Counted from the first letter of the stretch, positions 45,427 through 54,863 are shown. The stretch: 64,000 nt of DNA from Microvirga rosea (GCF_020595095.1 NZ_JAJDOP010000001.1:744001-808000), one strand, 5' to 3'. Program-made: numbers and translations. Notes: generated by a model from the sequence alone, not told the origin.

Positions 45427-46307
45427 TCGCCGATTGGCTGCGCCTCGGTGTGACCGTGCAGGGCCAGCAGGGTCGTCCTGATCCGATGCAGCCGCCGTGC
45501 GGAGGCCGGCTGCTTCATGGCGCCCACGATGGCCGACAGGCAGTCGATCACGAGGAGCTGGCCGTAACGGGTCCTGTTCGGGAAATTGAAGTGAACCTCG
45601 TCGCCGGGGATGACCAACGGTAACAACAGGGTCGCCCGCTGGGCGAGCGGGCTGTCCGGCAAGGTCACGGCAATCACGGCGGCACCGCGCCCGGCGGCAA
45701 TTCCGGCGGCTTCCACCAGCGAATTCGGCTTGCCGGTCACGGAAAAGATCAGGAATGCATCGCTCTTCTCCGCGATGGCGGCAAGCATCTGCTGCTTGTA
45801 GGGATCGGCGGAGGCCGTGACCGGCAGGCCGAAGCGGAACAGCCGGTTCTCCATCTCCTGCGCCATGACGGCCGAACTCCCCCCGACGCCCAGGCAGACG
45901 ATCCGGCCCGCCTGAGCGATGATGGCGGCCGCTTCGCTCAGGAGGTTCTCGTCGAGTCCCGCGAAGGCCGTCGCCAGGGCATCCATGCCCGATTGGAAGA
46001 CACGCTGTGCCGTTGTTCCGGGATCTCCAGCCTGCACCTTGCGTTCGGCTTCGATATACATGCGCCCGACGGCGAAATCCTGTGCCAGCCGCATCTTGAA
46101 GGCGCTGAAGCCATCGCAGCCGACCCGGCGGGCGAACCGCATCACCGTCGGCTCGCTGACCTGCGCCTGCGCGGCGAAGGATTTGATGCTGGTGCGGGTG
46201 GTGCCCTCGATATCCTGCAGGACGAGCGTCGCGACCCGCCGCTCCGCTTTTTTTAAGGAGGGGGCGATCTGCTCGATGGCCTCGATCAGGTTGGTGGGGC
46301 GGTTCAT
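45423..46307 (-). CDS. MurR/RpiR family transcriptional regulator
   Basis: The ATG at 46307 gives 294 residues. The N-terminal RpiR helix-turn-helix (about 1-80, IKSFAAQAQVSEPTVMRFARRVGCDGF) precedes a SIS phosphosugar-binding domain (about 120-260, VCLGVGGSSAVMAQEM, IFSVTGKP). SIS domains usually bind phosphorylated sugars. The gene follows the PP2C-like gene by 25 bp and the binding-protein gene further upstream, so it probably autoregulates with them. Candidate operators are the palindrome at 44582 and the shared GTAGTTA motif. Confidence 0.92.
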   Translation of the reverse strand: MNRPTNLIEAIEQIAPSLKKAERRVATLVLQDIEGTTRTSIKSFAAQAQVSEPTVMRFARRVGCDGFSAFKMRLAQDFAVGRMYIEAERKVQAGDPGTTAQRVFQSGMDALATAFAGLDENLLSEAAAIIAQAGRIVCLGVGGSSAVMAQEMENRLFRFGLPVTASADPYKQQMLAAIAEKSDAFLIFSVTGKPNSLVEAAGIAAGRGAAVIAVTLPDSPLAQRATLLLPLVIPGDEVHFNFPNRTRYGQLLVIDCLSAIVGAMKQPASARRLHRIRTTLLALHGHTEAQPIGD

Positions 46308-46332
46308 CCTATCACCAGAGGGTTTCAGGATC

Positions 46333-47325
46333 TCATAATCTGACGCCGAGATAGGTTCTGTCGTCGGCCCAGTTCGACGCGGTCGATCCCTTGGGAGAGG
46401 GATAGAGAACGACTTTGGCGGGATCCTCCCGCTCCGCCTCGGCGAAGGCCTCTTCCCAGGACGCCACGCCAAACGTGTCGCCCGGCTTGAAGTATCCGTC
46501 CGAGTAGATCTCCACCGTTTGAATGTCATCAAGGGCGAAGCGTTCGATGCGGATCAGGCTTTCGGGGACTGGAAATCCGTCGAGACAGGGATAGCCCAGA
46601 ATGGTGGATGTGCTGTTTTGATAGCCGCCCTGCGCATTCACGATGCCGCCGGTGACGAGATGCGTGATCAGCTCCAGGGGGACATGGGGCAGGGCAGCCT
46701 GATTGGCACGGATCGCAAGACCTTCGATCCGGCTCATGTCGTCAGCCGTCAGAAGGCCCTCGAAGGCATCGGCCGGCTGGCGCGTGCCGTGCCATGTGAT
46801 GCGCCGGGACATCTGTTCCTGCACGAGACGGTCCTGCGTCCGCTCGCCGATCACCGGCCAGGCCTCCCGGCGCAGGGTGGAGGTGATCAGGTCGAGGTCC
46901 TTCTCCATCCGCAGGATGTGTGTTCCGTTCAGCCGAACGCCGCTGTCGCCGACCAGGATCACGTCGAGGCTGGAGCCATGAACGAGAACAAGCGCCAGGG
47001 CCGCGGAAAGGCGCACGTTCAGGTCCGTCTGCGCCTTTTCGAACATGTTGTGGGCCTGGTAGGCCTTGGTGATGGCGTCCGTCAGGGCCCTGACGATGGC
47101 CAGGCCGTCCGACGGGGCGTCGGGCGCGCTCAGCAGATGCTCGAGCGCGCCCTTGACGATGGTTGCTGCGTATTGACCGGACAGCATGCCGGAATACCGG
47201 GTGCCGAGGCGGTCCGTGACGCCGTCGATCACCGCATAGGCACGGCCCGGCAGAATCACGAGGCGATCCTCGTTCGTATGAGGCTTGGACGGATCCTTCG
47301 CCTCGGAGAAAGCCTCGATCAGCAT
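46333..47325 (-). CDS. PP2C-like (PPM family) phosphatase
   Basis: The 330-residue protein preserves PPM metal-site motifs: NEDR near 20, DGVTD near 35-40, GDSG near 125, SDGYF near 275, and DDRTY near the C-terminus. No kinase or receiver domain and no TM or signal are seen, so it is cytoplasmic. It lies 33 bp downstream of the ABC binding-protein gene and 25 bp upstream of rpiR, an unusual setting for a PP2C. It may dephosphorylate a transporter component or regulator, or act on a small phosphate ester. That function is inference. Confidence 0.82.
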   Translation of the reverse strand: MLIEAFSEAKDPSKPHTNEDRLVILPGRAYAVIDGVTDRLGTRYSGMLSGQYAATIVKGALEHLLSAPDAPSDGLAIVRALTDAITKAYQAHNMFEKAQTDLNVRLSAALALVLVHGSSLDVILVGDSGVRLNGTHILRMEKDLDLITSTLRREAWPVIGERTQDRLVQEQMSRRITWHGTRQPADAFEGLLTADDMSRIEGLAIRANQAALPHVPLELITHLVTGGIVNAQGGYQNSTSTILGYPCLDGFPVPESLIRIERFALDDIQTVEIYSDGYFKPGDTFGVASWEEAFAEAEREDPAKVVLYPSPKGSTASNWADDRTYLGVRL

Positions 47326-47358
47326 TGCGTTTCTGTCAGGTCGTTGGATCGGTCGGTC

Positions 47359-48330
47359 TCAGCGGTTCTGAAGAGCCGCCTTCCACTTGGCGATCCATTC
47401 GCTGCGGCTCTGGGCTACCTTCTTGATGTCGTAGTCGACCAGCTTGATCTGGCTGATCGGCTTCAGGCCGGCGCCCGTGACGTCCTTGCGTACGGAGCGG
47501 CGGCCGATTTCCGACACGAGCTGCTCCTGGACGGGCTTGGACAGGAGCCAATCGATGAAGACCTTGCCGTTATCCGCATGCGGGGCCCCCTTCACGAGAG
47601 CAACACCGTCCGCGACGGTCGAGGAGCCGTCCTCCGGATAAACGATCGCCACGTTGCCGCCGCCCTTGACGTAGTCGAGGGCGTTGTCCTCGAGGGTCAG
47701 GCCGACCAGGGCCTCTCCGTCATTGACGTAACGCGGAACGGCGCCGGAGGAATCCGACAGGTTCATGTTGGCGAGGGTCTTGTTGTACACATCCCAGCCC
47801 TTGTCGCCATAAGCCAGCAGGACGGTCGCGAGCTGCTGGAACGAGGAGCCGGACGAATCGGCCCGGGCGGACGAAACCTTGCCCTTCCACTTGGGATCGC
47901 CAAGCTCGGCCCAGGTCTTGGGATATTCGTTCGGCTTCAGCTCCTTGTTGTTGACCGCCATCACGAGCAGAATGCCCGTATAGGGGATCCATTCCGGGCT
48001 GACCTTGTAGGTCTGGAGGATGGCCGCGTCGTCCTTGGGCGTATAGGTCTGTAGCAGGTCCTTGTTGTCTTCGAGCTGCTCGCCGCCGATGCTCCAGATC
48101 ACGTCGGCTTTCGCCGCCGATGATTCCGCCTTGACGCGTTTGATGATGTCGCCCGATCCTGCCTTTACGACATCGACCTTGATTCCCGTTTCCTTTTCGA
48201 ACTTGGGAACCAGGGCATCGACGATGGACGCCTTGTGCGCCGTATAGACCACCACCGACTTATCTTGCGCCATCGCCGTGACGCTCAGCGACGCCAGCAG
48301 GATACCAGCCGTCAAGCCCACCTTCAGCAT
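47359..48330 (-). CDS. periplasmic binding protein, FbpA/AfuA-type (ABC, family 1)
   Basis: The 323-residue precursor has a signal peptide cleaved near AMAQ (about 22), followed by VVVYTAHKASIVDALVPKFE and DVIWSIGGE, the fold shared by ferric, 2-aminoethylphosphonate and sugar-phosphate (AfuA) binding proteins. The paired Tyr residues that bind iron in FbpA are not evident, so iron is not the favoured ligand. The ATPase and permease are encoded divergently. With an RpiR/SIS regulator and a phosphatase in the same operon, a phosphorylated organic ligand is plausible. Confidence 0.88.
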   Translation of the reverse strand: MLKVGLTAGILLASLSVTAMAQDKSVVVYTAHKASIVDALVPKFEKETGIKVDVVKAGSGDIIKRVKAESSAAKADVIWSIGGEQLEDNKDLLQTYTPKDDAAILQTYKVSPEWIPYTGILLVMAVNNKELKPNEYPKTWAELGDPKWKGKVSSARADSSGSSFQQLATVLLAYGDKGWDVYNKTLANMNLSDSSGAVPRYVNDGEALVGLTLEDNALDYVKGGGNVAIVYPEDGSSTVADGVALVKGAPHADNGKVFIDWLLSKPVQEQLVSEIGRRSVRKDVTGAGLKPISQIKLVDYDIKKVAQSRSEWIAKWKAALQNR

Positions 48331-48349
48331 TCCGTCCTCCCCGGATTAA

Positions 48350-48362
48350 GTAGCAAAGCTAC
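48350..48362. promoter_or_regulatory. GTAGC-AAA-GCTAC inverted repeat
   Basis: A perfect 5-bp inverted repeat lies 19 bp upstream of the binding-protein ATG in the 109-bp divergent promoter region. A wider inverted repeat, TTTTGTA (48386-48392) with TACAAAA (48420-48426), is in the same gap. Either may be an operator. Confidence 0.35.
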
Positions 48363-48412
48363 GCCATGTTGCTGAAACCTGGAAGTTTTGTAAAGTCGGC
48401 GGACAGCGAAGC

Positions 48413-48424
48413 GTAGTTATACAA
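48413..48424. promoter_or_regulatory. GTAGTTA-motif, second copy
   Basis: GTAGTTATACAA lies 15 bp upstream of the ATPase start and matches 11 of 12 bases of the element at 44541-44552 in the enolase/SDR promoter. It is compatible with one regulator acting on both uptake and catabolic genes. Confidence 0.45.
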
Positions 48425-48439
48425 AAATAGGAGTGGGGC

Positions 48440-49522
48440 GTGGCGGAACTGAGGATCCAGGGGTTGGCAAAAAGCTATCGGGACGTTCGCGTCCTCGAAA
48501 GCATCGATCTGACGATCGCCTCAGGGGAGTTCTTCACCCTTCTCGGCCCGAGCGGGTGCGGAAAGACCACGCTCCTGCGGACCATCGCAGGCTTTCAGCA
48601 GCAGGACCGGGGCGAGATCATCGTCAAGGGGGAGCGAATCGACCCCAAGCCCGCTCATAAGCGCGATATCGGCATGGTCTTCCAGGATTATGCGGTTTTT
48701 CCGCATCTGACGGTCGCGGAGAACGTCGCGTTCGGCCTCAAGGCCCGGTCCCTGCCGAAATCGGAGATCGAGGCCCGGGTGGCCGAGAGCCTGAAGATGG
48801 TGCGTCTCGACGGCTATCAATCGCGGCTGCCGGCGGAAATGTCCGGCGGTCAGCAGCAGCGCATCGGGCTTGCCCGCGCCATGGCCATCCGCCCGACCCT
48901 GCTGCTCATGGACGAGCCCTTGTCCAATCTCGATGCGAAACTGCGGATCGAGCTGCGCGAGGATATCCGCGATATCCAGCGGCGCCTCGGGATCACGACC
49001 ATCTACGTGACCCACGATCAGGAGGAGGCTCTGGCCGTTTCCGACCGCATCTGCGTCATGAACAAGGGCCATGTGGAGCAGATCGGGACGCCCTTCGAGA
49101 TCTACCGGCATCCCGTCCGGCGGTTTGCCGCGAGCTTTGTCGGCACCATGAACTTCGTGCCGGCCACCCTCGATGGCGGAAAGCTCGTCGTCGGCAGCCA
49201 GTCGCTTCCGTTCCCCGCCCTGCCAAAATCGGGACCCCCCGAACTCGCCATCAGGCCCGAGAACGTGATCCTGACCCGGCAGGAGGCCCAGGGCGAGGCC
49301 ATTTCCCTGCGCGGAGAGGTCCGCAAGGTGACGTTCCTCGGCCGCGAGGCCCATTACACCCTTCGGACCGAGGTCGGCGAGATCATCGCCCAGGTCATGG
49401 ATCCGAGCGCCGATTTCATCGCCATGGAAGGGCAGGGAATCGATATCCTGCTGCCCCTCGCAAAGTGCGCCCTGTTCGATGCCGACGGCGATCTCGTGAG
49501 CATGGGAAAGCAAGCCCGATGA
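48440..49522 (+). CDS. ABC transporter ATPase, FbpC/PotA type
   Basis: The gene starts at GTG 48440 with AGGAG seven bases upstream. The 360-residue protein has Walker A GPSGCGKTT, signature MSGGQQQRIGLARAM, Walker B LLMDEPLSNLD, the His switch TIYVTHDQEEA, and a C-terminal TOBE regulatory domain. It powers the two-domain permease encoded next (ATGA overlap) and pairs with the divergent binding protein. Confidence 0.93.
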   Translation: MAELRIQGLAKSYRDVRVLESIDLTIASGEFFTLLGPSGCGKTTLLRTIAGFQQQDRGEIIVKGERIDPKPAHKRDIGMVFQDYAVFPHLTVAENVAFGLKARSLPKSEIEARVAESLKMVRLDGYQSRLPAEMSGGQQQRIGLARAMAIRPTLLLMDEPLSNLDAKLRIELREDIRDIQRRLGITTIYVTHDQEEALAVSDRICVMNKGHVEQIGTPFEIYRHPVRRFAASFVGTMNFVPATLDGGKLVVGSQSLPFPALPKSGPPELAIRPENVILTRQEAQGEAISLRGEVRKVTFLGREAHYTLRTEVGEIIAQVMDPSADFIAMEGQGIDILLPLAKCALFDADGDLVSMGKQAR

Positions 49523-51171
49523 CCAAGCGCACCCGCTTCGATCTTTGGACCTTCGTCCTCATGGGCGCCTGGGCGATCCTGCTCATTCTGCTGGTATGGC
49601 CTCTCTCGTCGATCCTGAAGGCCAGCCTGATCGACAACGCCACCGGCGCCTTCTCGCTTGCTCACTATGTGGATATCTTCACGATCAAGGCCTACCAGCG
49701 GGCCATCGGCAACACCTTCATCGCAGGGTTCGGGGGAATGGCCGGCGCACTCGTCCTGGGTGTGACGCTTGCCTTCGTGACGACCCGTTTTCACATCTAC
49801 GGACGCGCGATCATCCAGACCCTGGCCGTGGTGGCTCTCGTCTCGCCACCCTTCATCGGCGCTTACGCATGGATCGTGCTGTTCGGCGCCAGCGGCGTCA
49901 TCCGGAAAGGTCTCGCGTCCATCGGCATCGCCATCCCGCCGATCTACGGAGTGGCGGGGGTGATCCTGGTGTTCAGCCTCAAGTTCTTCCCGCACGTCTT
50001 CCTCATTACCTCCGGGGCTCTGGCCGCCATCAACCGGTCCGTGGAAGAGGCTGCGGAAAGCCTTGGCGTGCCGCCCTGGAAGCGGCTCTTCACGGTGACA
50101 TTTCCGCTGATCCTGCCCGCGATCTCGGCCAGCGCGCTCCTGACGTTCGTCCTGTCCATCGCGGATTTCGGCACGCCCCGGATCATCGGGCGCGACTTCA
50201 ACGTGCTGGCGACGGAGGCCTTCAACCTGTTCTCCGGAGAGGTCGGCGGCAATCCCGGCATGGCGTCCGCGCTCAGCATCGTTCTGATCGTTTTGTCCAT
50301 GATCGTCGTGTTCGGGCAGCGCTGGATCCTGCGCAAGAACGTCTATTACAGCAACCTGATCAAGAAGCCGGAACGCCAGCGGGTGAGCGGCCTCAAATCG
50401 GTCGGGCTGCATGTGCTGGCCTATACGATCGTGCTCCTCGGGGCACTGCCGGCATTCATCGTGGTGCTGTTCTCCTTCCGCCGCACCAGCGGTCCGGTGT
50501 TCCAACCGGGCCTGAGCCTTCAAAGCTACCAGAAGGTCATCGCGACGGTCTCCGATCCGATCTGGAACACCCTGCTCTTTTCCTCCATCGCGGTGGTGGC
50601 CATCGTGATCAGCGGAACGCTGATCGGTTACCTGATCTCGCGCCGTCCGAGCGTCGCCACCGGCTCGCTCGATGCGCTTCTGATGATCCCCTACATCGTT
50701 CCGGGAATCGTGATGGGCATTGCCTTCATCACCCGCTTCAACGACCCTCCTCTCGCCCTCACCGGGACGGGCCTCATCATCATCCTGGCGGTTTACGTGC
50801 GACGTCTGCCGTATTCGGCCCGCTCGGTGGCCGCGGCCTTGAAGCAGGTCGGTCCGAACCTCGAGGACGCCGCCGTCAGTCTCGGCTATTCGCCGGGACG
50901 GGCCTTCCTCAAGGTCACCGTGCCGCTGATCGTCCCGGGCATTTTGGCGGGAGCGCTCATGAGTTTCGTCACCGCCATGAACGAGCTCTCGTCGTCTCTC
51001 GTGCTCTATGTGGGCCGCACGATCACCATGCCGGTGAGGATCTATCTGTCGGTCATGGACGGCGAATACGGCACGGCCTCGGCGCTCTCGTCGATCCTTC
51101 TCGCCATGACCGTTGTGGCCGTCTATGCGGCCTTCCATCTCTCGGGCCGCAAGGAGAGCGCTCTGCTCTGA
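49519..51171 (+). CDS. ABC transporter permease, FbpB-type double-domain
   Basis: The ATG at 49519 overlaps the ATPase stop (ATGA) and gives 550 residues. About 12 TM helices form two tandem BPD_transp_1 domains, each with an ATPase-contact EAA loop (EEAAESLGVPPWKRLFTVTF in the first, AVSLGYSPGRAFLKVTVPL in the second). This arrangement is typical of FbpB, AfuB and phosphonate (AEP) permeases. The operon ends with the hairpin at 51187. Confidence 0.93.
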   Translation: MTKRTRFDLWTFVLMGAWAILLILLVWPLSSILKASLIDNATGAFSLAHYVDIFTIKAYQRAIGNTFIAGFGGMAGALVLGVTLAFVTTRFHIYGRAIIQTLAVVALVSPPFIGAYAWIVLFGASGVIRKGLASIGIAIPPIYGVAGVILVFSLKFFPHVFLITSGALAAINRSVEEAAESLGVPPWKRLFTVTFPLILPAISASALLTFVLSIADFGTPRIIGRDFNVLATEAFNLFSGEVGGNPGMASALSIVLIVLSMIVVFGQRWILRKNVYYSNLIKKPERQRVSGLKSVGLHVLAYTIVLLGALPAFIVVLFSFRRTSGPVFQPGLSLQSYQKVIATVSDPIWNTLLFSSIAVVAIVISGTLIGYLISRRPSVATGSLDALLMIPYIVPGIVMGIAFITRFNDPPLALTGTGLIIILAVYVRRLPYSARSVAAALKQVGPNLEDAAVSLGYSPGRAFLKVTVPLIVPGILAGALMSFVTAMNELSSSLVLYVGRTITMPVRIYLSVMDGEYGTASALSSILLAMTVVAVYAAFHLSGRKESALL

Positions 51172-51186
51172 TCCGCGCCCGCGTTT

Positions 51187-51213
51187 CGATGCGGCGCCTG
51201 CTGCGCCGCATCG
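51187..51213 (+). terminator. hairpin terminator after the ABC permease gene
   Basis: A perfect 11-bp stem (51187-51197 with 51203-51213, loop CTGCT) begins 16 bp after the permease stop. The downstream U-rich stretch is delayed (TTGTTTAAATT at 51221), so termination may be partial or factor-aided. Confidence 0.6.
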
Positions 51214-51410
51214 AGAGCGCTTGTTTAAATTCCTGTCTTGCGCCCGAGGACCGAGAGGCATAAAACGCTGCCGTGCGGTCGCAGGCGTTTGTCCTGCCGC
51301 TGCCCCGGCCCCGGCGCGTTTTCCCCATTGTCATTGCCATCTGCGTTCGACGGAACGCGGACCCTTTAGCCTTTCCGACATTCGGTCGGACCTCAGCAAA
51401 GCCTTTTCCC

Positions 51411-52598
51411 ATGAAATCGACATTTCTTCGCAATGCCCTTGTTCTCGGCATGTTGTCTGCGATTGGGCCGTTCGCCATTGATATGTACCTGCCCGCTTTC
51501 CCGGCCATCGCGAGGGAATTGCAGGTCGACGTCAGCGCGGTCCAGATGAGCCTGATGAGCTTTTTTCTGGCCGTTGCCCTGTGCCAGGTCATCTATGGGC
51601 CCATTTCCGATCAGGTCGGACGCAAGCCGCCGATCTATTTCGGCCTCGCCCTGTTCATCGTCGGCGCCATCGGCTGCAGCTTCGCCCGGAATGCCGAAAC
51701 CCTGATCGCTTTTCGGTTTCTCCAGGGCGTCGGCGCCTGCGCCAGCATGGTGATCACGCGGGCGATCGTCCGCGATCTTCATACCGGTGCGGAGGCCGCG
51801 CGCCTCATGGCGACAACCATGCTGGTGTTCAGCGTGTCCCCGATCCTGGCGCCGTTGGCCGGCAGCACGTTGACCGAGTTCTACAGCTGGCGCGTGATTT
51901 TCTGGGCCATCGCCGCCATCGGTCTCGGCGGCCTGTTGGTGGTCCTCATCCTCCTGCCGGAAACCCGCAAGCCCGACGCGGGGCGCAGAAGCGTCGGTCA
52001 GGTCGTGCGGACCTATGGCGAGCTTTTCAAGGATTGGAGATTCCTTGGCCTCGTCTTCATCGGAGGGCTCGGGCAATCGAGCTTCTTTGCCTATCTCGCA
52101 GGATCATCGGTCGTCTTCATCGAGCATTTCGGTCTCACGCCGTCGCGCTACAGTCTCGTTTTCGCCTCCAATGCGGTTGCCTTTATCGGCGGCGCGCAGT
52201 TCAACAGCATGCTCATGCGCCGCTTCGGGGCCGAGCGGGTCGTCCGTATCGCCATCAGCGTCTTTGCCGTTCTGACCACCTGTCTCTTTGCCCTGACGCT
52301 GTCCGGAATGGACAATCCTTATGTGCTTTGGGGCTTGCTGTTCGTGTCCTTCGGCTGCCTGGGTCTCGTCATTCCGTCGACGGCTGTCCTGGCGTTGGAA
52401 TCCCACGGCCCCATCGCCGGCACGGCGTCCGCCCTCATGGGGACGTTGCAGCTTTGCACCGGCGCCACCGTGATCGTGCTCGTCAGCGCTTTCTTCGACG
52501 GGACGCAGCGTTCCATGGTGGCGGCCATCGCGGCCTGCGGCTGGGGCGCCCTCACCTTGGCCTGGACGGTGCTGAAGCGTCAGCGGTCTTTCCCATAG
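51411..52598 (+). CDS. Bcr/CflA family MFS drug-resistance transporter
   Basis: The ATG at 51411 starts the protein just before TM1 and gives 395 residues with 12 predicted TM helices. Family motifs include AIDMYLPAFP in TM1, the GPISDQVGRKP loop 2-3 motif and RFLQGVGA in TM4. It exports small hydrophobic drugs or metabolites by proton antiport. Its last 47 bp overlap the convergent LysR gene. Confidence 0.9.
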   Translation: MKSTFLRNALVLGMLSAIGPFAIDMYLPAFPAIARELQVDVSAVQMSLMSFFLAVALCQVIYGPISDQVGRKPPIYFGLALFIVGAIGCSFARNAETLIAFRFLQGVGACASMVITRAIVRDLHTGAEAARLMATTMLVFSVSPILAPLAGSTLTEFYSWRVIFWAIAAIGLGGLLVVLILLPETRKPDAGRRSVGQVVRTYGELFKDWRFLGLVFIGGLGQSSFFAYLAGSSVVFIEHFGLTPSRYSLVFASNAVAFIGGAQFNSMLMRRFGAERVVRIAISVFAVLTTCLFALTLSGMDNPYVLWGLLFVSFGCLGLVIPSTAVLALESHGPIAGTASALMGTLQLCTGATVIVLVSAFFDGTQRSMVAAIAACGWGALTLAWTVLKRQRSFP

Positions 52599-53502
52599 CC
52601 GGAAGCGGCGCCTGCTGCGCTCTTGTCTTGATCCAGTCGCGGAAGGAGCGCACCAAAGGCGCTTCCGCTTTGGGCTCCGGATAAACCAGGTAGTAGGCGC
52701 CGCTGCTGACCAGGCTTTGCGGAAACAAACGGGTCAGGCGGCCTGCCGCGAGTTCGTCGGCAATAAGGAAGTGCGGAATGAGGCCGACGCCGAGACCGGC
52801 TGCGGCCGCTTGAGCCACCATGGCAAACTGCTCGAAACGGGGACCGCGCAGCGCATTGCCGATCGTCACGCCGACGCTGGCGAACCACTCCGCCCAGGCG
52901 GTGGAGCGTGTGCTCTGCTGAAGCAGGATCGTGTGCGTCAGATCGGCCGGTTCCCGTATCCGCTCACGCTCCTTGTATTCCGGGCTGCAGACGGGAACGC
53001 ATTCCTCGTCCATGAGATGATCGCACAAGGCCCCTGGCCAATGGGGTTGCCCGAAATGGATGGCGGCGTCGAAGGGTTCGGCGGCGAAATCGAAGGGGAC
53101 GAGCCGAACTCCGAAATTGACCGTCACGTCCGGATGACGCTCGAAGAATTCGGGCATGCGCGGAATGAGCCAGCGCGTGCCGAAGGTCGGCAGAACCGCG
53201 AGATTGAGAACGCCCCGGGTTCCGGACAGGGCGATCGCCTGATGGGTGGCGTCGGAGAGTTCGCCCAAGGTATTGCGCACATGGGTCGCGTACATCCTCC
53301 CCACATCCGTCAGGACAACCCGCTGCCGGGTCCGGCTGAAAAGCGAAACGCCGAGGGAGTCCTCAAGCTGCTGGATCTGCCGCGACACCGCGCTCTGCGT
53401 GAGGTTCAGCTCTTCCGCGGCCCGGGAGACGCTGCCGTGCCGTGCCGTCGCCTCGAAGGCCAGGAGGTTGCCGACACTGGGGAGAAAGCCACGCTTGAGC
53501 AC
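52552..53502 (-). CDS. LysR family transcriptional regulator, GcvA/GcdR-like
   Basis: The 316-residue protein has an N-terminal LysR helix-turn-helix (LAFEATARHGSVSRAAEELNLTQSAVSRQIQQLE) and a periplasmic-binding-like effector domain with GcvA-group features (RWLIPRMPEFFERHPDV). It is divergent from glutaryl-CoA dehydrogenase across a 138-bp region, the usual layout for a dedicated activator (GcdR). The 138-bp region includes an 8-bp palindrome CTTCGAAG near 53530. Confidence 0.9.
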   Translation of the reverse strand: MLKRGFLPSVGNLLAFEATARHGSVSRAAEELNLTQSAVSRQIQQLEDSLGVSLFSRTRQRVVLTDVGRMYATHVRNTLGELSDATHQAIALSGTRGVLNLAVLPTFGTRWLIPRMPEFFERHPDVTVNFGVRLVPFDFAAEPFDAAIHFGQPHWPGALCDHLMDEECVPVCSPEYKERERIREPADLTHTILLQQSTRSTAWAEWFASVGVTIGNALRGPRFEQFAMVAQAAAAGLGVGLIPHFLIADELAAGRLTRLFPQSLVSSGAYYLVYPEPKAEAPLVRSFRDWIKTRAQQAPLPAMGKTADASAPSRPR

Positions 53503-53640
53503 AGTTCATTCCGTTTTTGAATAACGTGCTTCGAAGATGTCGCTTTACTTCCCGGCTGTCCAGGGCGAATTTCCCGCGCAATTTCATCAACTCGGTTCGG
53601 CGTTGCCGTTTCGCAGCGCCTGGGAAGAAGGATCGGAACC

Positions 53641-54837
53641 ATGGCCGGTGCTCACGAACTTGCGAAGCTCAAATGGGATGACCCGCTCCTGCTCGACGAT
53701 CTGCTGACCGACGACGAGCGCATGATCCGGGATACGGCCCGCGCCTATGCGCAGGAAAAGCTCCTGCCGCGCGTGATCGAAGCCTATCGCGAAGAGCGCA
53801 CCGACCGGGCGATCTTCAACGAGATGGGAGAACTCGGCCTGCTGGGCGTGACCCTGCCGGAGGATTACGGCTGCGCCGGAGCCTCCTATGTGGCCTATGG
53901 GCTCGTGGCGCGGGAGGTCGAGCGCGTCGATTCCGGCTATCGCTCCATGATGAGCGTGCAATCATCCCTCGTCATGTATCCGATCTATGCCTATGGCAGC
54001 GAGGAACAGCGCCGGAAATATCTGCCGAAGCTGGCCTCCGGCGAGTTCGTCGGCTGCTTCGGCTTGACCGAGCCCGATGCCGGATCGGATCCGGCCGGCA
54101 TGAAGACCCGTGCCGAGAAGATCGACGGGGGCTATCGCCTGACCGGCAGCAAGATGTGGATTTCGAATTCTCCCATCGCGGACGTGTTCGTGGTCTGGGC
54201 GAAGTCTGCCGCCCATGACAACCAGATCCGCGGCTTCATCCTCGATAAGGGCATGAAGGGCCTGTCCGCGCCGAAGATCGGCGGCAAGCTGTCCCTGCGG
54301 GCCTCGATCACCGGCGAGATCGTCATGGACGGCGTCGAGGTGCCGGAAGACGCATTGTTGCCGAACGTCTCCGGCCTGAAGGGCCCGTTCGGCTGCCTCA
54401 ATCGCGCCCGCTACGGCATTTCCTGGGGCGCCATGGGCGCCGCGGAGGATTGCTGGCATCGCGCCCTGCAATACACCCTCGATCGGAAGCAGTTCGACAA
54501 GCCCCTGGCCGCCACCCAGCTGGTCCAGAAGAAGCTCGCCGACATGATGACCGAGATTACGTTGGGGCTGCATGCATCCTTGCGTGTCGGCCGCCTCTTC
54601 GACGAGGGTCGCATGGCTCCGGAGATGATCTCCCTCGTGAAGCGGAACAATTGCGGAAAGGCGCTGGATATCGCGCGCCAAGCCCGCGACATGCACGGCG
54701 GCAACGGCATCCAGGAGGAATATCATGTGATGCGCCACGCGCAGAACCTAGAGACGGTGAACACCTACGAGGGGACGCACGACGTGCATGCGCTGATCCT
54801 GGGGCGCGCGCAAACCGGATTGCAGGCGTTCTTCTAA
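53641..54837 (+). CDS. gcdH: glutaryl-CoA dehydrogenase
   Basis: The 398-residue acyl-CoA dehydrogenase shows FAD/substrate motifs [14 protein letters not shown] and [16 protein letters not shown]. The catalytic base Glu is in [15 protein letters not shown] (near 377), a sequence characteristic of GcdH. It converts glutaryl-CoA to crotonyl-CoA and CO2 in lysine, hydroxylysine and tryptophan catabolism. The CoA transferase 26 bp downstream likely makes its substrate. Confidence 0.94.
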   Translation: MAGAHELAKLKWDDPLLLDDLLTDDERMIRDTARAYAQEKLLPRVIEAYREERTDRAIFNEMGELGLLGVTLPEDYGCAGASYVAYGLVAREVERVDSGYRSMMSVQSSLVMYPIYAYGSEEQRRKYLPKLASGEFVGCFGLTEPDAGSDPAGMKTRAEKIDGGYRLTGSKMWISNSPIADVFVVWAKSAAHDNQIRGFILDKGMKGLSAPKIGGKLSLRASITGEIVMDGVEVPEDALLPNVSGLKGPFGCLNRARYGISWGAMGAAEDCWHRALQYTLDRKQFDKPLAATQLVQKKLADMMTEITLGLHASLRVGRLFDEGRMAPEMISLVKRNNCGKALDIARQARDMHGGNGIQEEYHVMRHAQNLETVNTYEGTHDVHALILGRAQTGLQAFF

Positions 54838-54863
54838 GCACAAGAGCGGAAAGCAAAAACCTC

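Noticed and set aside
49354..51261. Long minus-strand open frame opposite the FbpB-type permease
   Set aside because: Extreme His/Asp/Arg/Gly composition; antisense to a convincing 12-TM permease.
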